A stretch of DNA of 64,000 nucleotides, taken from contig NC_020291.1 in the NCBI RefSeq assembly GCF_000340885.1, forward strand, positions 1,363,001-1,427,000, read 5' to 3'. Positions 26,114-35,599 of the stretch are shown piece by piece. The stretch's first letter is position 1; each line of letters opens with the position of its first letter. The stretch is from Clostridium saccharoperbutylacetonicum N1-4(HMT). Lineage in GTDB: Bacteria > Bacillota > Clostridia > Clostridiales > Clostridiaceae. The translations under genes and the position numbers were made by a program. Below the pieces are notes generated by a model. It was not told the DNA's origin. It saw only the letters and a program-made list of their open reading frames with translations, and searched no databases.

Positions 26114-27370
26114 ATGCAGCATGGGACAATTACAGTAATAGATTTTGGAAGTAAAAAATTATCAGCTTCCATTGCGGAAACTGGAAAAGAAGATATTGAG
26201 ATTTTAGCAGTTAAATCATGTAAATCAAATGGTATAGAAAAAGGCTTATTAGTTGATGTTATTAAATGCAGGGAAAATGTTATAAATTTGTTGACTGAAT
26301 TGGAGGAGAAAACTAAAAAAGATATTAAAGGGATATCTATTGGAATTTCTTCGAATAATATTCGTATTACTGAAATTACTACAGCTATAAATTTGCCAGA
26401 AGAAAAGGTTACAAGTAATGATATTAGAAAAGCATTGAAGAATGGCCAAAAAAGTATAACTATAAGTGAAGAAGAGTGTGTAGTTGATGTATTAATTAAT
26501 TTCTATATATTAGATGGAAAGGTAATACATAAAGACATAATTAATTGGAAAGGCCGAAAGTTAGAAATAAGTCTTACATTAGTAATAGGGCAGACGAATG
26601 AAATTCAAAAGTATTATGAATTATTTAAAGATACTAAATATGATATTGAATTTATAAAATTAAATGTATTAGTCGGAAAACAAATTTTCTTGAATGAAAA
26701 AAATTCCATGGGGAATGTTGCTTTAGTTGATATAGGAGCAGGAATTACTGATATAGCGCTATTTAATAATGGAATTCCTAAAAATATAAACGCCATTCCA
26801 CTAGGTGGAAATAATATAACTAATGATTTGGCTATTTGTGGGCAATTTTCATTTTTGGAAGCTGACAACATGAAAAAGATTTATTCAAGTAATTATAATA
26901 CTTTATATAAAGATACTTCTATTTCTGACGAAATTGAAGTAGGGACAACTAAGGTATCAAAAAAGTTGTTTTATGAGGTGGTTAGTGCTAGAATTGAAGA
27001 AATATTAAGTTATGTTAATATAAAATTAAAAAATACTGGTCATTATGATAGGATTTATAGTATAATTCTATATGGGGACGGAGTCAATTATTATGAAGAT
27101 ATAAATGAAATCGTTCGTAAAACTTTTGAGATACAAACTAGAGTTATTACTAAGAGTGAATTAGGAATAAAAAATTCTGAAAATATTACTTCCATGGCTA
27201 TAGCTAAAGAGGTATATGATAGATTAAATTTATTAGGGAACAAGGGTATAGTTCAAGCTAATAAAAATAACGAAATTAAAAGAATTGATGAAAATCATAA
27301 TTTGCACAATAATGAAGGTGAAAATCATATTATTAAAAAATTAAAGGATTTTTTTAATAAGATTTTTTAA
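26114..27370 (+). CDS. ftsA: Cell division protein FtsA
   Basis: An actin-like ATPase that tethers FtsZ to the membrane. The N-terminal phosphate loop [17 protein letters not shown], the SHS2 subdomain (1C), and the phosphate 2 loop [15 protein letters not shown] are visible. The last residues, [13 protein letters not shown], form an amphipathic helix like the membrane-targeting sequence of FtsA. The 418 residues are normal. It lies 14 bases before ftsZ. The sequence is quite divergent from Bacillus FtsA, but the targeting helix and the partner gene make the assignment solid. AGGAAGGGAAAG precedes the ATG. Confidence 0.88.
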   Translation: MQHGTITVIDFGSKKLSASIAETGKEDIEILAVKSCKSNGIEKGLLVDVIKCRENVINLLTELEEKTKKDIKGISIGISSNNIRITEITTAINLPEEKVTSNDIRKALKNGQKSITISEEECVVDVLINFYILDGKVIHKDIINWKGRKLEISLTLVIGQTNEIQKYYELFKDTKYDIEFIKLNVLVGKQIFLNEKNSMGNVALVDIGAGITDIALFNNGIPKNINAIPLGGNNITNDLAICGQFSFLEADNMKKIYSSNYNTLYKDTSISDEIEVGTTKVSKKLFYEVVSARIEEILSYVNIKLKNTGHYDRIYSIILYGDGVNYYEDINEIVRKTFEIQTRVITKSELGIKNSENITSMAIAKEVYDRLNLLGNKGIVQANKNNEIKRIDENHNLHNNEGENHIIKKLKDFFNKIF

Positions 27371-27384
27371 GGGGAGGAATTGTT

Positions 27385-28515
27385 TTGTTAGATTTTGAGA
27401 CAGATATACAAGAATTAACCAACATAAAGGTAATTGGTTGTGGTGGCGGTGGAAGTAATGCCGTTAACAGAATGATAGTAGAAGGATTGAAAAATGTTGA
27501 GTTTATCGCAATAAATACAGATAAGCAAGCTTTGATGCTTTCTAATGCAAATCAAAAAATTCAAATTGGAGAAAAGTTAACTAAAGGTTTAGGTGCTGGA
27601 GCTAATCCGGAAATTGGTAAAAAGGCAGCAGAGGAAAGCAGAGAAGAGATTACAGCATCTGTAAAAGGCGCTAATATGGTGTTTATTACAGCTGGTATGG
27701 GTGGCGGAACAGGTACTGGTGCAGCTCCTATAGTTGCAGAAATAGCAAAGTCTATGGATATTTTAACTGTAGGTGTAGTTACAAAGCCTTTCCCTTTTGA
27801 AGGTAAAAGAAGAATGAGACATGCTGAGATGGGTATTGCAACATTAAAAGAAAAGGTTGATACATTAGTTATTATTCCTAATGAAAGACTACTTAACATG
27901 GCAGATAAGAAAACAACATTATTAGATTCATTTAAATTAGCTGATGAAGTGTTGAGACAAGGTGTTCAGGCTATTTCAGATTTGATTACTATAACTGGTG
28001 TAATTAATGCGGACTTTGCTGATATAAAGGCAGTTATGCTTAATAAAGGATTAGCACATATGGGTGTTGGTTTTGGTAAAGGTGATACAAGAACACAGGA
28101 TGCTGTTAAGCAAGCTATATCTTCTCCATTGTTAGAAACATCAATAGATGGAGCAACAGATGTTATCATAAACTTTACAGGTGGTGCAGATCTTGGTGCT
28201 TTAGAAGTATACGATGCTGCAGATGTTGTTCGTGAAGCTGTTGATCCTGATGCTAACATAATTGTTGGAGCAGTAATTGATGAAACTCTTACTGAAGAAA
28301 TTAGGATTACTGTTATTGCAACTGGATTTGAAAGCGAAAATAATGCAATTGCTAATTCATTAGTTGAAGAACCAAAGAAACAGCCGGTTCAAGAAACAGT
28401 GAAGGCAGAACCAGAAGTTGCAGTGGATACAAAAGAAACAGAAGTGAATTCTAATAGTTTTGAAAATGATGATTTAGATATACCAGTTTTTTTAAGAAGA
28501 CAAAAAAGGCACTAA
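27385..28515 (+). CDS. ftsZ: Cell division protein FtsZ
   Basis: A tubulin-like GTPase that forms the Z ring. The tubulin signature [10 protein letters not shown] is present, the N-terminal [17 protein letters not shown] binds GTP, and [11 protein letters not shown] is the T7 loop. After the core (to about 315) comes a linker rich in Glu, Val, Lys and Pro, then the C-terminal peptide [15 protein letters not shown], which binds FtsA and other partners. The 376 residues are typical. The start is TTG with GGGGAGG upstream. It is downstream of ftsA and is followed by a terminator. Confidence 0.97.
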   Translation: MLDFETDIQELTNIKVIGCGGGGSNAVNRMIVEGLKNVEFIAINTDKQALMLSNANQKIQIGEKLTKGLGAGANPEIGKKAAEESREEITASVKGANMVFITAGMGGGTGTGAAPIVAEIAKSMDILTVGVVTKPFPFEGKRRMRHAEMGIATLKEKVDTLVIIPNERLLNMADKKTTLLDSFKLADEVLRQGVQAISDLITITGVINADFADIKAVMLNKGLAHMGVGFGKGDTRTQDAVKQAISSPLLETSIDGATDVIINFTGGADLGALEVYDAADVVREAVDPDANIIVGAVIDETLTEEIRITVIATGFESENNAIANSLVEEPKKQPVQETVKAEPEVAVDTKETEVNSNSFENDDLDIPVFLRRQKRH

Positions 28516-28544
28516 AAAAGATCAATTAAATTATATAATTGAAT

Positions 28545-28583
28545 AAAAGACAAAATCTAATTATTTAGGTTTTGTCTTTTTTG
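28545..28583 (+). terminator. Terminator after ftsZ
   Basis: A 16-bp stem (28545-28560 with 28565-28580, one G-U pair), TTAT loop, with the right arm ending in T. It separates division genes from the sporulation operon. Confidence 0.9.
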
Positions 28584-28687
28584 TGTGGTTAAATTCCTAA
28601 TTTAGATAAAAATGCTACATTGTATTTTTAAAAATATATAATGTAAATATATGTAAAAAGGATAGGTAAAAAAACAAAAATAATTAA

Positions 28688-28727
28688 TGTCATTATGACA
28701 AATTTTTGAAATTAATAAGTATATAAT
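28688..28727 (+). promoter_or_regulatory. Candidate spoIIG promoter with long spacer and possible Spo0A site
   Basis: TATAAT (28722-28727) lies 23 bases before the spoIIGA start. The best -35 is ATGACA (28695-28700), 21 bases away rather than 17. The Bacillus spoIIG promoter also has an unusually long spacer (22) and needs Spo0A to work. TATGACA overlapping the -35 is 5 of 7 to the reverse Spo0A box TTCGACA and is one half of the dyad TGTCATTATGACA (28688-28700). Confidence 0.5.
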
Positions 28728-28750
28728 AAATTTCATACAGGAGGAGTAAA

Positions 28751-29554
28751 ATGAAAATTTATGCAGATGTTTTAATTTTAGAAAATAGTATAGTAAATTT
28801 TTTTTTATTAACTTTAACTATGAAGATGATAAAACACAAATGCAAAATTGGAGCCTTAATATGTTCTAGTATTATAGGTGGAATATATACAATAGTTTTG
28901 ATTATTCCACAATTAACTGTAATGACAAATTTACCCTGCAAATTAGCAGTAGCATATATTATGGTGAGAATTGCATATGGAAGAAATAATATTATTAATA
29001 ATATGAAAGTCTTATTTGTTTTTTTGCTCGTAACATTTACTTTAAGTGGACTATGTTTTCTATTATCGTTACAACAAAATATATATATTCTAGGAAATAG
29101 CTTTAGAATAGAAAAATATTCGATTAAATATATCATGTTGGGAATAATGATTGTATATGTAATTTATGGCAGGTTAATTGAATATATCAGAAATAAATTG
29201 TTTGTGAATAATTATATTTTTCAGCTTGAATTTGAAATACAAGATAAGAAATACAATTTTAAAAGCTTTCTAGACACAGGAAATGAATTACGAGAACCAA
29301 TTACAAATCTCCCGTGTATATTGATTGAAAAAAATCTGATAGAAGATATAAAATTTGATTGCAATAATACATATCGTATTCTTTATGATTCTATTGGAGA
29401 TGGAGGAGAACTAAAGGGAGTAAGAATTAATAATGTTAAATTAAATAGTAATAGATTTCTAGATAAAAAAATTGATGCGATAATATGCCCTTGTACAGAA
29501 AAATTAAGTAAGGAAAACGAATTTAATGCATTGTTATCAAGGGGAGTAGTATAG
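28751..29554 (+). CDS. spoIIGA: Sigma-E processing peptidase SpoIIGA
   Basis: A membrane aspartic protease that cleaves pro-SigE at the septum. The N-terminal half has about five hydrophobic helices; the C-terminal half is a pepsin-like domain with the catalytic Asp175 in FKSFLDTGNELREP. The 267 residues are somewhat shorter than the Bacillus protein (about 309) but in the range of clostridial members. The final FNALLSRGVV is followed 12 bases later by its substrate gene sigE, the classical spoIIG operon. AGGAGG stands before the ATG. Confidence 0.93.
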   Translation: MKIYADVLILENSIVNFFLLTLTMKMIKHKCKIGALICSSIIGGIYTIVLIIPQLTVMTNLPCKLAVAYIMVRIAYGRNNIINNMKVLFVFLLVTFTLSGLCFLLSLQQNIYILGNSFRIEKYSIKYIMLGIMIVYVIYGRLIEYIRNKLFVNNYIFQLEFEIQDKKYNFKSFLDTGNELREPITNLPCILIEKNLIEDIKFDCNNTYRILYDSIGDGGELKGVRINNVKLNSNRFLDKKIDAIICPCTEKLSKENEFNALLSRGVV

Positions 29555-29566
29555 AGGGGGATATAA

Positions 29567-30274
29567 ATGGAAAAACTAATTTTATTTTTTAACAAACTAA
29601 TAAGTAAATTTAAATGGATTAGAAAAAAATTATATTATGTTGGGGGCAATGATGCTCTGCCACCACCATTATCAAAAGATGAAGAAGAGGATTTGTTAAA
29701 TAAATTAAATGATGATGATGAAAATATTAGGAGCATTTTAATTGAGCGAAATTTAAGATTAGTGGTATATATAGCCAGAAAATTTGAAAATACAGGTGTA
29801 TATGTGGAAGATTTAATTTCAGTTGGAACTATTGGCTTGATAAAAGCAGTTAATACTTTTAATCCTGAGAAGAAGATTAAATTGGCAACATATGCTTCAA
29901 GATGTATAGAAAATGAAATATTAATGTACTTGAGGAGAAATAGCAAAATAAAAGCAGAAATTTCATTTTATGAACCCCTAAATATCGATTGGGATGGAAA
30001 TGAACTTTTATTATCAGATATATTAGGAACTGAAAACGATACTGTTTATAATTTAATAGAAGATGAAGTTGATAAGCAATTACTGATTTTAGCATTAAAA
30101 AGTTTAAATGATAGAGAAAAAGAAATTGTAAGGTTGAGATTTGGCTTAAATGGATCAAGGGAAAAAACACAGAAAGAAGTTGCAGATATGCTTGGCATTT
30201 CTCAATCGTATATTTCTAGACTAGAGAAAAAAATAATTAAAAGATTGAAAAAAGAAATAAGTAGAATGATTTAG
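29567..30274 (+). CDS. sigE: Sporulation sigma factor SigE, with pro-sequence
   Basis: The early mother-cell sigma factor. Residues 1-30 form a basic, amphipathic pro-sequence ([24 protein letters not shown]) that holds it at the membrane until SpoIIGA cleaves it. Regions 2 and 4 are clear: [60 protein letters not shown]. The 235 residues match the family. It lies 12 bases after spoIIGA, with GAGGGGGA before the ATG. Confidence 0.95.
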   Translation: MEKLILFFNKLISKFKWIRKKLYYVGGNDALPPPLSKDEEEDLLNKLNDDDENIRSILIERNLRLVVYIARKFENTGVYVEDLISVGTIGLIKAVNTFNPEKKIKLATYASRCIENEILMYLRRNSKIKAEISFYEPLNIDWDGNELLLSDILGTENDTVYNLIEDEVDKQLLILALKSLNDREKEIVRLRFGLNGSREKTQKEVADMLGISQSYISRLEKKIIKRLKKEISRMI

Positions 30275-30285
30275 CTTGTCTTCAA

Positions 30286-30314
30286 GTATAAAAGTATTCC
30301 CTATCGGAGATAAT
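30286..30314 (+). promoter_or_regulatory. SigF/SigG-type promoter of sigG
   Basis: GTATA (30286-30290), a 15-base spacer, and GGAGATAAT (30306-30314) match the forespore consensus GTATA-N15-GGNNANANT at every fixed position. sigG starts 43 bases downstream. In Bacillus sigG is transcribed by SigF and by SigG, so the site fits the gene. Confidence 0.75.
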
Positions 30315-30356
30315 GTTTAATGCAATGGATTATTACTTTCGAAGGGGTGAATACTT

Positions 30357-31130
30357 GTGATAATTAACAAAGTAGAAATATGTGGCGTTAATACTTCAAA
30401 ACTCCCTGTACTTAAGGAAAAAGAAAAAAAGCAACTCTTTATGCAAATGAAAGCAGGAGATAAAACTGCAAGAGAAACTTTTATAAAGGGAAATTTGAGA
30501 TTAGTACTTAGTGTTATTCAAAGATTTAATAATAGAGGAGAAAATATTGATGATTTATTTCAAGTGGGTTGTATTGGATTAATGAAGTCAATAGATAATT
30601 TTGATTTATCTCAAAATGTTAAGTTTTCAACTTATGCTGTTCCAATGATAATTGGAGAAATTAGAAGATATTTAAGAGATAATAATTCTATTAGAGTGAG
30701 CAGATCTTTAAGAGATATTGCATATAAAGCACTAATTATGAGAGAGAAGTATATTAAGGAGAATAATAAGGAACCTACAATTTCTCAAATTGCAAAAGAA
30801 CTTGAATTACCAAGAGAAGAAGTTGTATTTGCACTAGATGCGATACAAGATCCAGTATCATTGTTTGAACCAATATATCATGATGGAGGAGATGCAATAT
30901 ATGTAATGGATCAAATAAGTGATTCACAAAATACAGATGAACATTGGCTTGAGAATATATCTATAAAGGAAGCGATGAAGAAGCTCACTGATAGAGAAAA
31001 ATTAATATTAAATTTAAGGTTTTTCAATGGAAGGACTCAAATGGAGGTAGCTGATGAAATTGGAATTTCGCAAGCACAAGTTTCTAGATTAGAAAAGACA
31101 GCATTAAAGCATATGAGAAAGCATATATAA
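30357..31130 (+). CDS. sigG: Forespore sigma factor SigG
   Basis: The late forespore sigma factor. The N-terminus MIINKVEICGVNTSKLPVL includes the SigG-specific element near residues 6-18 to which Gin/CsfB-type anti-sigma factors bind. Regions 2, 3 and 4 follow (GNLRLVLSVIQRF, YLRDNNSIRVSRSLRDIAYKA, RTQMEVADEIGISQAQVSRLEK). The 257 residues match. It has no pro-sequence, unlike SigE and SigK. The start is GTG with GAAGGGGTG upstream. The order spoIIGA-sigE-sigG is conserved in spore formers. Confidence 0.96.
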   Translation: MIINKVEICGVNTSKLPVLKEKEKKQLFMQMKAGDKTARETFIKGNLRLVLSVIQRFNNRGENIDDLFQVGCIGLMKSIDNFDLSQNVKFSTYAVPMIIGEIRRYLRDNNSIRVSRSLRDIAYKALIMREKYIKENNKEPTISQIAKELELPREEVVFALDAIQDPVSLFEPIYHDGGDAIYVMDQISDSQNTDEHWLENISIKEAMKKLTDREKLILNLRFFNGRTQMEVADEIGISQAQVSRLEKTALKHMRKHI

Positions 31131-31154
31131 ATAATTTAATTATGGGGGAGAATT

Positions 31155-31418
31155 ATGGAAAATGAATTACATTCACTTAATGCTATGAGAAATATGGAAG
31201 TAATAGATATAATGACTGGAGCAAAAATTGGTTTTATAAAAGATTTTAAAATAGATTGTGATGCAAACAAGATTATTGCACTAATTTTACCAGGAGAAAT
31301 GAAATCGTGGTTTGCGAAGGACGATGAAAAAGAAATCTATTGGAATGAAATTGTGAAAATAGGAACTGATGTAATATTGGTAAAAATAAATGATAAAGTA
31401 AATGCAAGTAATGTATAG
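31155..31418 (+). CDS. YlmC/YmxH family sporulation protein (PRC-barrel)
   Basis: An 87-residue single PRC-barrel protein: MRNMEVIDIMTGAKIGFIKDFKIDCDANKIIALILPG is the hallmark of the YlmC/YmxH family. Members are expressed in sporulation; their role is unknown. It follows sigG by 24 bases, behind a GGGGGAG ribosome binding site, and is likely cotranscribed with it. It is unrelated in sequence to the two-barrel protein at 10007 beyond the fold. Confidence 0.85.
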   Translation: MENELHSLNAMRNMEVIDIMTGAKIGFIKDFKIDCDANKIIALILPGEMKSWFAKDDEKEIYWNEIVKIGTDVILVKINDKVNASNV

Positions 31419-31489
31419 TCAGATTTTTAAAATATATGTATAATAAGAGAAGGAGTTGATATAGGAAAGCTAAGAGGTGACTGAAAAGT

Positions 31490-31939
31490 ATGAAATGTCC
31501 ATATTGTGGTTTTGAAGAAAGTAAAGTTGTTGATTCAAGAGCAGCAGAAGATAATACATCTATTAGAAGAAGGCGTGAGTGCTTGCAATGTACTAAACGT
31601 TATACAACATATGAAAAAATAGAAGATTTACCGATTTTAGTGATAAAAAAAGATTTTACTAGAGAAAATTTTAATAAAGAAAAAATAATTAATGGACTAA
31701 TCATTGCATGCCAAAAACGACCTGTATCTAGGAAACAAATTGAAGATATAGCAGCTGATATTGAAAAAACTGTTTCTAATAGTATGCTTACAGAAGTTCC
31801 AACAAATGATATAGGTGAAATGGTTATGGCTAGATTGAAAGAAATAGATGAAATATCATATGTAAGATTTGCATCAGTTTATAGGCAATTTAAGGATATT
31901 AATACTTTCCTAGATGAGATAAAGAATCTTATAAAATAA
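31490..31939 (+). CDS. nrdR: Transcriptional repressor NrdR
   Basis: Represses ribonucleotide reductase genes in response to dATP. The N-terminal zinc ribbon has Cys3, Cys6, Cys31 and Cys34 (CPYCGF, CLQC), and the ATP-cone spans about residues 45-140 (VIKKDFTRENFNKEKIINGL). The 149 residues are standard. No nrd gene is in the window. It lies between the sigG-ylmC pair and pgeF, a common clostridial arrangement, and has a terminator behind it. Confidence 0.96.
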   Translation: MKCPYCGFEESKVVDSRAAEDNTSIRRRRECLQCTKRYTTYEKIEDLPILVIKKDFTRENFNKEKIINGLIIACQKRPVSRKQIEDIAADIEKTVSNSMLTEVPTNDIGEMVMARLKEIDEISYVRFASVYRQFKDINTFLDEIKNLIK

Positions 31940-31952
31940 ACTATTTGAATTT

Positions 31953-31984
31953 AAGGGTGTTGAAAAATTTCAATATCCTTTTTT
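31953..31984 (+). terminator. Terminator after nrdR
   Basis: AAGGGTGTTGAAA (31953-31965) pairs with TTTCAATATCCTT (31968-31980), 13 bp with two G-U pairs, followed by TTTT. The loop of only AA probably opens the last pairs. The rest of the gap to 32199 shows no feature. Confidence 0.8.
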
Positions 31985-32199
31985 GCATTCAAGTGGATAG
32001 TTTAGATTATTAGCTTCATTGAAGGAATGTTATATATAGGTTAAACTTTGGTAAATAAAGATGATAAATAGCATTTATAATGTTAAAATTAAGTAAGAAT
32101 TAATATATAAAATTACAGTATATTTTAGATAAAAGGTGTAAGTTATTGTTTTAAGGTTATGATTATGTTATAAGTAATATAAAAATGCGGAGGAATATA

Positions 32200-32940
32200 G
32201 TGAATACATTAGAATTAAAAGAATTATATATAAAAGAAGATTTTGCAATATTAGATAATGATAAATCAATAGTAGCATTTACTAATGCAGAGAAAGAGAG
32301 AAGTTTTAATAGAAATACGGAAGATGGGGTAAGTGAAATTAATTCTTTAAAAAAAGAATTTGCTGCAGATGATGTTATATATCTAAAACAAATCCATAGT
32401 GATAAAATATTAAAATATGAAAATAATGCTTCTTATATTAAGAATGAAGAGGGAGATGCAATAATAACAAATCAAAAAAATATTATTATTGGCGTATTTA
32501 CGGCTGATTGTGTTCCGATTATATTAGTAGATGAAGTGGATGGAGTAATAGCGGCTATACATAGCGGTTGGAGAGGAACTTTTGAATCAATAACATTAAA
32601 AACAATAATGAAAATGAAAGCTGAATTTAATATTAAAGTTGATAATTTAAGGGCATATATAGGACCGCATATTAGAAAGTGTTGCTACGAAGTTTCAGAG
32701 GATTTAAAAAAGGACTTTATTAATAAAAAAAGTACAATAAGAGAAGAGGATCTATTTGAAGGAAGAAATTTAAATTTGGAAGCTTGTATATTAGAAGATT
32801 TAAAAGAAGCTGGTGTAAAGGCATGCAATATAAACAGTTTGAATTTATGTACTTATTGTAGTGATGAGATTAAATTACATTCATATAGAAAATCAAACGG
32901 AACATATGGTAGAATGTTTTCATTTGCTATGTTGCGTTAA
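32200..32940 (+). CDS. pgeF: Peptidoglycan editing factor / purine nucleoside phosphorylase (YfiH/YlmD, laccase domain)
   Basis: A 246-residue member of the multicopper-oxidase-like PF02578 family; homologues act on purine nucleosides or prevent misincorporation into peptidoglycan. Motifs: KQIHSDKI, TADCVPIILVD, AIHSGWRGTF, and GPHIRKCCYEV, with the metal-site His and Cys residues. The GTG at 32200 is chosen because GCGGAGG (32187-32193) precedes it by six bases; the in-frame ATG 32185 lies before that site. It lies 13 bases before phoP, so it may be cotranscribed with the two-component genes. Confidence 0.85.
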   Translation: MNTLELKELYIKEDFAILDNDKSIVAFTNAEKERSFNRNTEDGVSEINSLKKEFAADDVIYLKQIHSDKILKYENNASYIKNEEGDAIITNQKNIIIGVFTADCVPIILVDEVDGVIAAIHSGWRGTFESITLKTIMKMKAEFNIKVDNLRAYIGPHIRKCCYEVSEDLKKDFINKKSTIREEDLFEGRNLNLEACILEDLKEAGVKACNINSLNLCTYCSDEIKLHSYRKSNGTYGRMFSFAMLR

Positions 32941-32953
32941 GGGGGAGTAAATT

Positions 32954-33655
32954 ATGGCAAAAGAAAAAATATTAATAGTTGATGATGAAGAACATATAGT
33001 TGAATTATTAAAATTTAATTTATTAAATGCAGGATACAATGTGTTTACTGCTAATAATGGGATAGATGCAGTAAAAATTGCTAAATCAGAAAAACCTAAC
33101 TTATTATTGCTTGATTTAATGCTTCCGGGTATAGATGGATTTGATGTTTGTAAAGAAATAAAAAGAGATAATGAAATGAAAAAGACATCAATAATTATGC
33201 TGACAGCAAAGGGTGAAGAATTGGACAAAATACTTGGATTAGAACTTGGAGCAGATGATTATATTACGAAACCATTCTCAGTTAGGGAGCTGCTTGCAAG
33301 AGTAAAGGCAGTTTTGAGGAGAACAAATTCATTTGAAGAAATTGAAGAAGATTCTTATAACTCAGAAAATCTTAAAGTAGACTTTGAACGTCATGAAGTA
33401 TATGTTAATGATGAAAAGGTAGACTTAACTTTAAAAGAATTCGAACTTTTACAAATATTAATAAAAAATAAAGGGAAAATTTTAAAGAGAGAAACCTTGT
33501 TGGATAAGATTTGGGGATATGAATATATAGGAGAAACAAGAACTGTGGATGTTCATATAAGATATCTTAGAAAAAAAATAGAAGAAGATGATAAGAATCC
33601 GAGATTCATTGAAACTATAAGAGGAGTAGGGTATAGATTTAACCCAGCAGAATAG
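32954..33655 (+). CDS. phoP: Phosphate response regulator PhoP (PhoB/OmpR family)
   Basis: A 233-residue regulator. The receiver domain has the acidic pocket Asp10-Asp11, the phosphorylation site Asp54 (LLLLDLMLPG), and the conserved Lys in YITKPFSVREL. The winged helix at about 135-230 includes LTLKEFELLQILI and the RTVDVHIRYLRKKI recognition helix, as in PhoB/PhoP. It is followed by the kinase and then by the pst operon with a Pho-box array, which supports a phosphate role. GGGGGAG precedes the ATG. Confidence 0.93.
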   Translation: MAKEKILIVDDEEHIVELLKFNLLNAGYNVFTANNGIDAVKIAKSEKPNLLLLDLMLPGIDGFDVCKEIKRDNEMKKTSIIMLTAKGEELDKILGLELGADDYITKPFSVRELLARVKAVLRRTNSFEEIEEDSYNSENLKVDFERHEVYVNDEKVDLTLKEFELLQILIKNKGKILKRETLLDKIWGYEYIGETRTVDVHIRYLRKKIEEDDKNPRFIETIRGVGYRFNPAE

Positions 33656-33659
33656 TAAA

Positions 33660-35366
33660 ATGAAAAATAAAATATTAACTTCAGTTATGATAACAGTCTT
33701 GTTTGCAATAATAATTGTAGTATCTTCTTTTATGATAATAACAAATTTAGAACAGGAAAAATTTACAACAGAAGAACTTAGGAATATTAATTATTTAGTA
33801 TCAGAATTAAATAATGTTACAGATATTAGTAATAACAATTATGAAGCAATAAGAGAATTAAATACAACAAAAATAAATGGAATAGACGTAAGATTTACTC
33901 TTATTGATAATAATGGTGTTGTTTTATATGATAATGAGCAGTTAAGTGGTGAAAATCATAAAGATAGAGTAGAGGTCAAAGAAGCATTGGCTAATGGGCA
34001 AGGATATTCAAAACGATATAGTGACACTATAAAAGCATACTTAATTTACTATGCAACTAAGTTAAAAAATAATTATGTAATTAGAAGTTCGGTCAGTATA
34101 AATACAATTACCTTATTACAAAAAGAAAATATAAAATATTGTTTAGGAATATTAGCATTAGTCATTCCTTTTTCTGTATTTTTATCGCTAAGATTAGTTA
34201 AAAAGATTGTTGATCCAGTAAAAGAATTAGAAAGTGTAACCTTAAAGATGGCTCATGGGGATTATGAAATTCGTGCAGATATTAATACTAATGATGAACT
34301 TGGAACTTTAGGAAACAGTTTTAATAATATGGCGGAACAATTACAATTGAAAATTCATGAAGTTATTGATAACCAAAATAAAATAGAATCTATTTTTAAG
34401 AGCATGGAAAGTGGAGTTATAGCAGTAGATAACCATGATAATGTTATTTCAATAAATCCATGTGCAGAGTCGTTACTAGGGATAAGAAAAAATATTGTGG
34501 GGCAATGTCTGCTGGATTATGTAAATGATTATGATATAAATAAATTTTTACAAGAAGAAGGAGAAAGTGATAAAGAAATAAAAATACTACATCCAATAGA
34601 GCGAGATTTTAAAATTAAAAAATCAGAAATGTTTGATGGAGCAGAAAATATAGGTAAAGTAATAACTTTTCAGGATATTACAGATATTAATAGGGTAGAA
34701 TTAATGAGACGTCAATTTGTTGCTAATGTATCTCATGAATTAAAAACTCCATTAACATCAATAAAAGGTTTTGCTGAAACCTTGAAATTTGTTAAAGATG
34801 ATGAGACAAGAGAAAAGTTTTTAGACATTATTGATAAAGAAGCAGAGAGATTATCAAGACTTATAAATGATATATTGGTATTATCTAAAATTGAAAGTAA
34901 TTTAACTATAGATATGGAAGAATTTGAACCAAGAATAGTAATTGAAGAAGTTCTGAATATTATGAGAAAAATTGCTGTTAACAAAAATATTAAATTAGAA
35001 TTCAAAGATACTAGTGATAAAAAAGTTTTAGGAAATAGAGATAAGTTTCATCAGTTAGTATTGAATTTAGTTGAAAATGCAATAAAATATTCCAAGGATG
35101 ATTCGGGTAAAGTTGAAGTATTTAGTTATGATAAAGATGAATATTATTGTTTAATTGTAAAAGACAATGGGGTGGGAATACCTAAAGAAGATATACCAAG
35201 AATTTTTGAACGATTTTATAGAGTTGATAAATCTAGAAAAAAAGGTGGTACAGGACTTGGTTTAGCAATTGTAAAACATATTGTTAAATTATTTAATGGA
35301 GAAATTAATGTTAAAAGTGAAGTGGGAGAAGGCACAAGCTTTGAAGTTAAAATCCCGGATATTTGA
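33660..35366 (+). CDS. phoR: Phosphate sensor histidine kinase PhoR
   Basis: A 568-residue membrane kinase. Transmembrane helix 1 (about 8-28), an extracytoplasmic sensor domain (29-157), helix 2 (158-178), a HAMP domain (179-232), a PAS domain (about 240-345), the dimerisation domain with phosphorylated His359 in FVANVSHELKTPLTSIKGF, and an ATPase domain with N, G1 and G2 boxes (LVENAIKYSKDD, DNGVGIP, GTGLGLAIVKHI). This is the standard PhoR layout. It is four bases after phoP, has no visible SD of its own close to the ATG, and probably relies on coupling. Confidence 0.93.
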   Translation: MKNKILTSVMITVLFAIIIVVSSFMIITNLEQEKFTTEELRNINYLVSELNNVTDISNNNYEAIRELNTTKINGIDVRFTLIDNNGVVLYDNEQLSGENHKDRVEVKEALANGQGYSKRYSDTIKAYLIYYATKLKNNYVIRSSVSINTITLLQKENIKYCLGILALVIPFSVFLSLRLVKKIVDPVKELESVTLKMAHGDYEIRADINTNDELGTLGNSFNNMAEQLQLKIHEVIDNQNKIESIFKSMESGVIAVDNHDNVISINPCAESLLGIRKNIVGQCLLDYVNDYDINKFLQEEGESDKEIKILHPIERDFKIKKSEMFDGAENIGKVITFQDITDINRVELMRRQFVANVSHELKTPLTSIKGFAETLKFVKDDETREKFLDIIDKEAERLSRLINDILVLSKIESNLTIDMEEFEPRIVIEEVLNIMRKIAVNKNIKLEFKDTSDKKVLGNRDKFHQLVLNLVENAIKYSKDDSGKVEVFSYDKDEYYCLIVKDNGVGIPKEDIPRIFERFYRVDKSRKKGGTGLGLAIVKHIVKLFNGEINVKSEVGEGTSFEVKIPDI

Positions 35367-35379
35367 TTAATTGAAAAGG

Positions 35380-35432
35380 AATGCTGAAAGGAAAATCGAG
35401 GAACGGTTTACCTTTCAGCATTTATTTTTTTA
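35380..35432 (+). terminator. Terminator after phoPR
   Basis: AATGCTGAAAGG (35380-35391) pairs with CCTTTCAGCATT (35411-35422); AAATCG/CGGTTT pairs inside. TATTTTTTT follows. It isolates phoPR from the pst promoter. Confidence 0.9.
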
Positions 35433-35440
35433 AAGAATTT

Positions 35441-35509
35441 TTAACAATAGATAAGTGCAATGTTAAAATTTCTTAACAATTTCCTAATATAACTTAACAA
35501 ACCTATAAT
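35441..35509 (+). promoter_or_regulatory. pst promoter with an array of Pho boxes
   Basis: TTAACA or near copies occur with helical spacing: TTAACA 35441, TTAAAA 35463, TTAACA 35473, CTAATA 35484 and TTAACA 35494 (steps of 22, 10, 11 and 10). This is the PhoP-box pattern of Firmicutes, direct TTAACA-like repeats every 11 bases. A TATAAT at 35504-35509 is the likely -10, and the boxes cover the -35 region, as in PhoP-activated promoters. pstS starts 91 bases further. Confidence 0.85.
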
Positions 35510-35599
35510 AATCAATTAACTAAGAGGGTATATTATAGAATATGTAAGAAAGATATTTTGAACATAAATAATATGAGGTAAATAGTGGAGGGAAAATAA

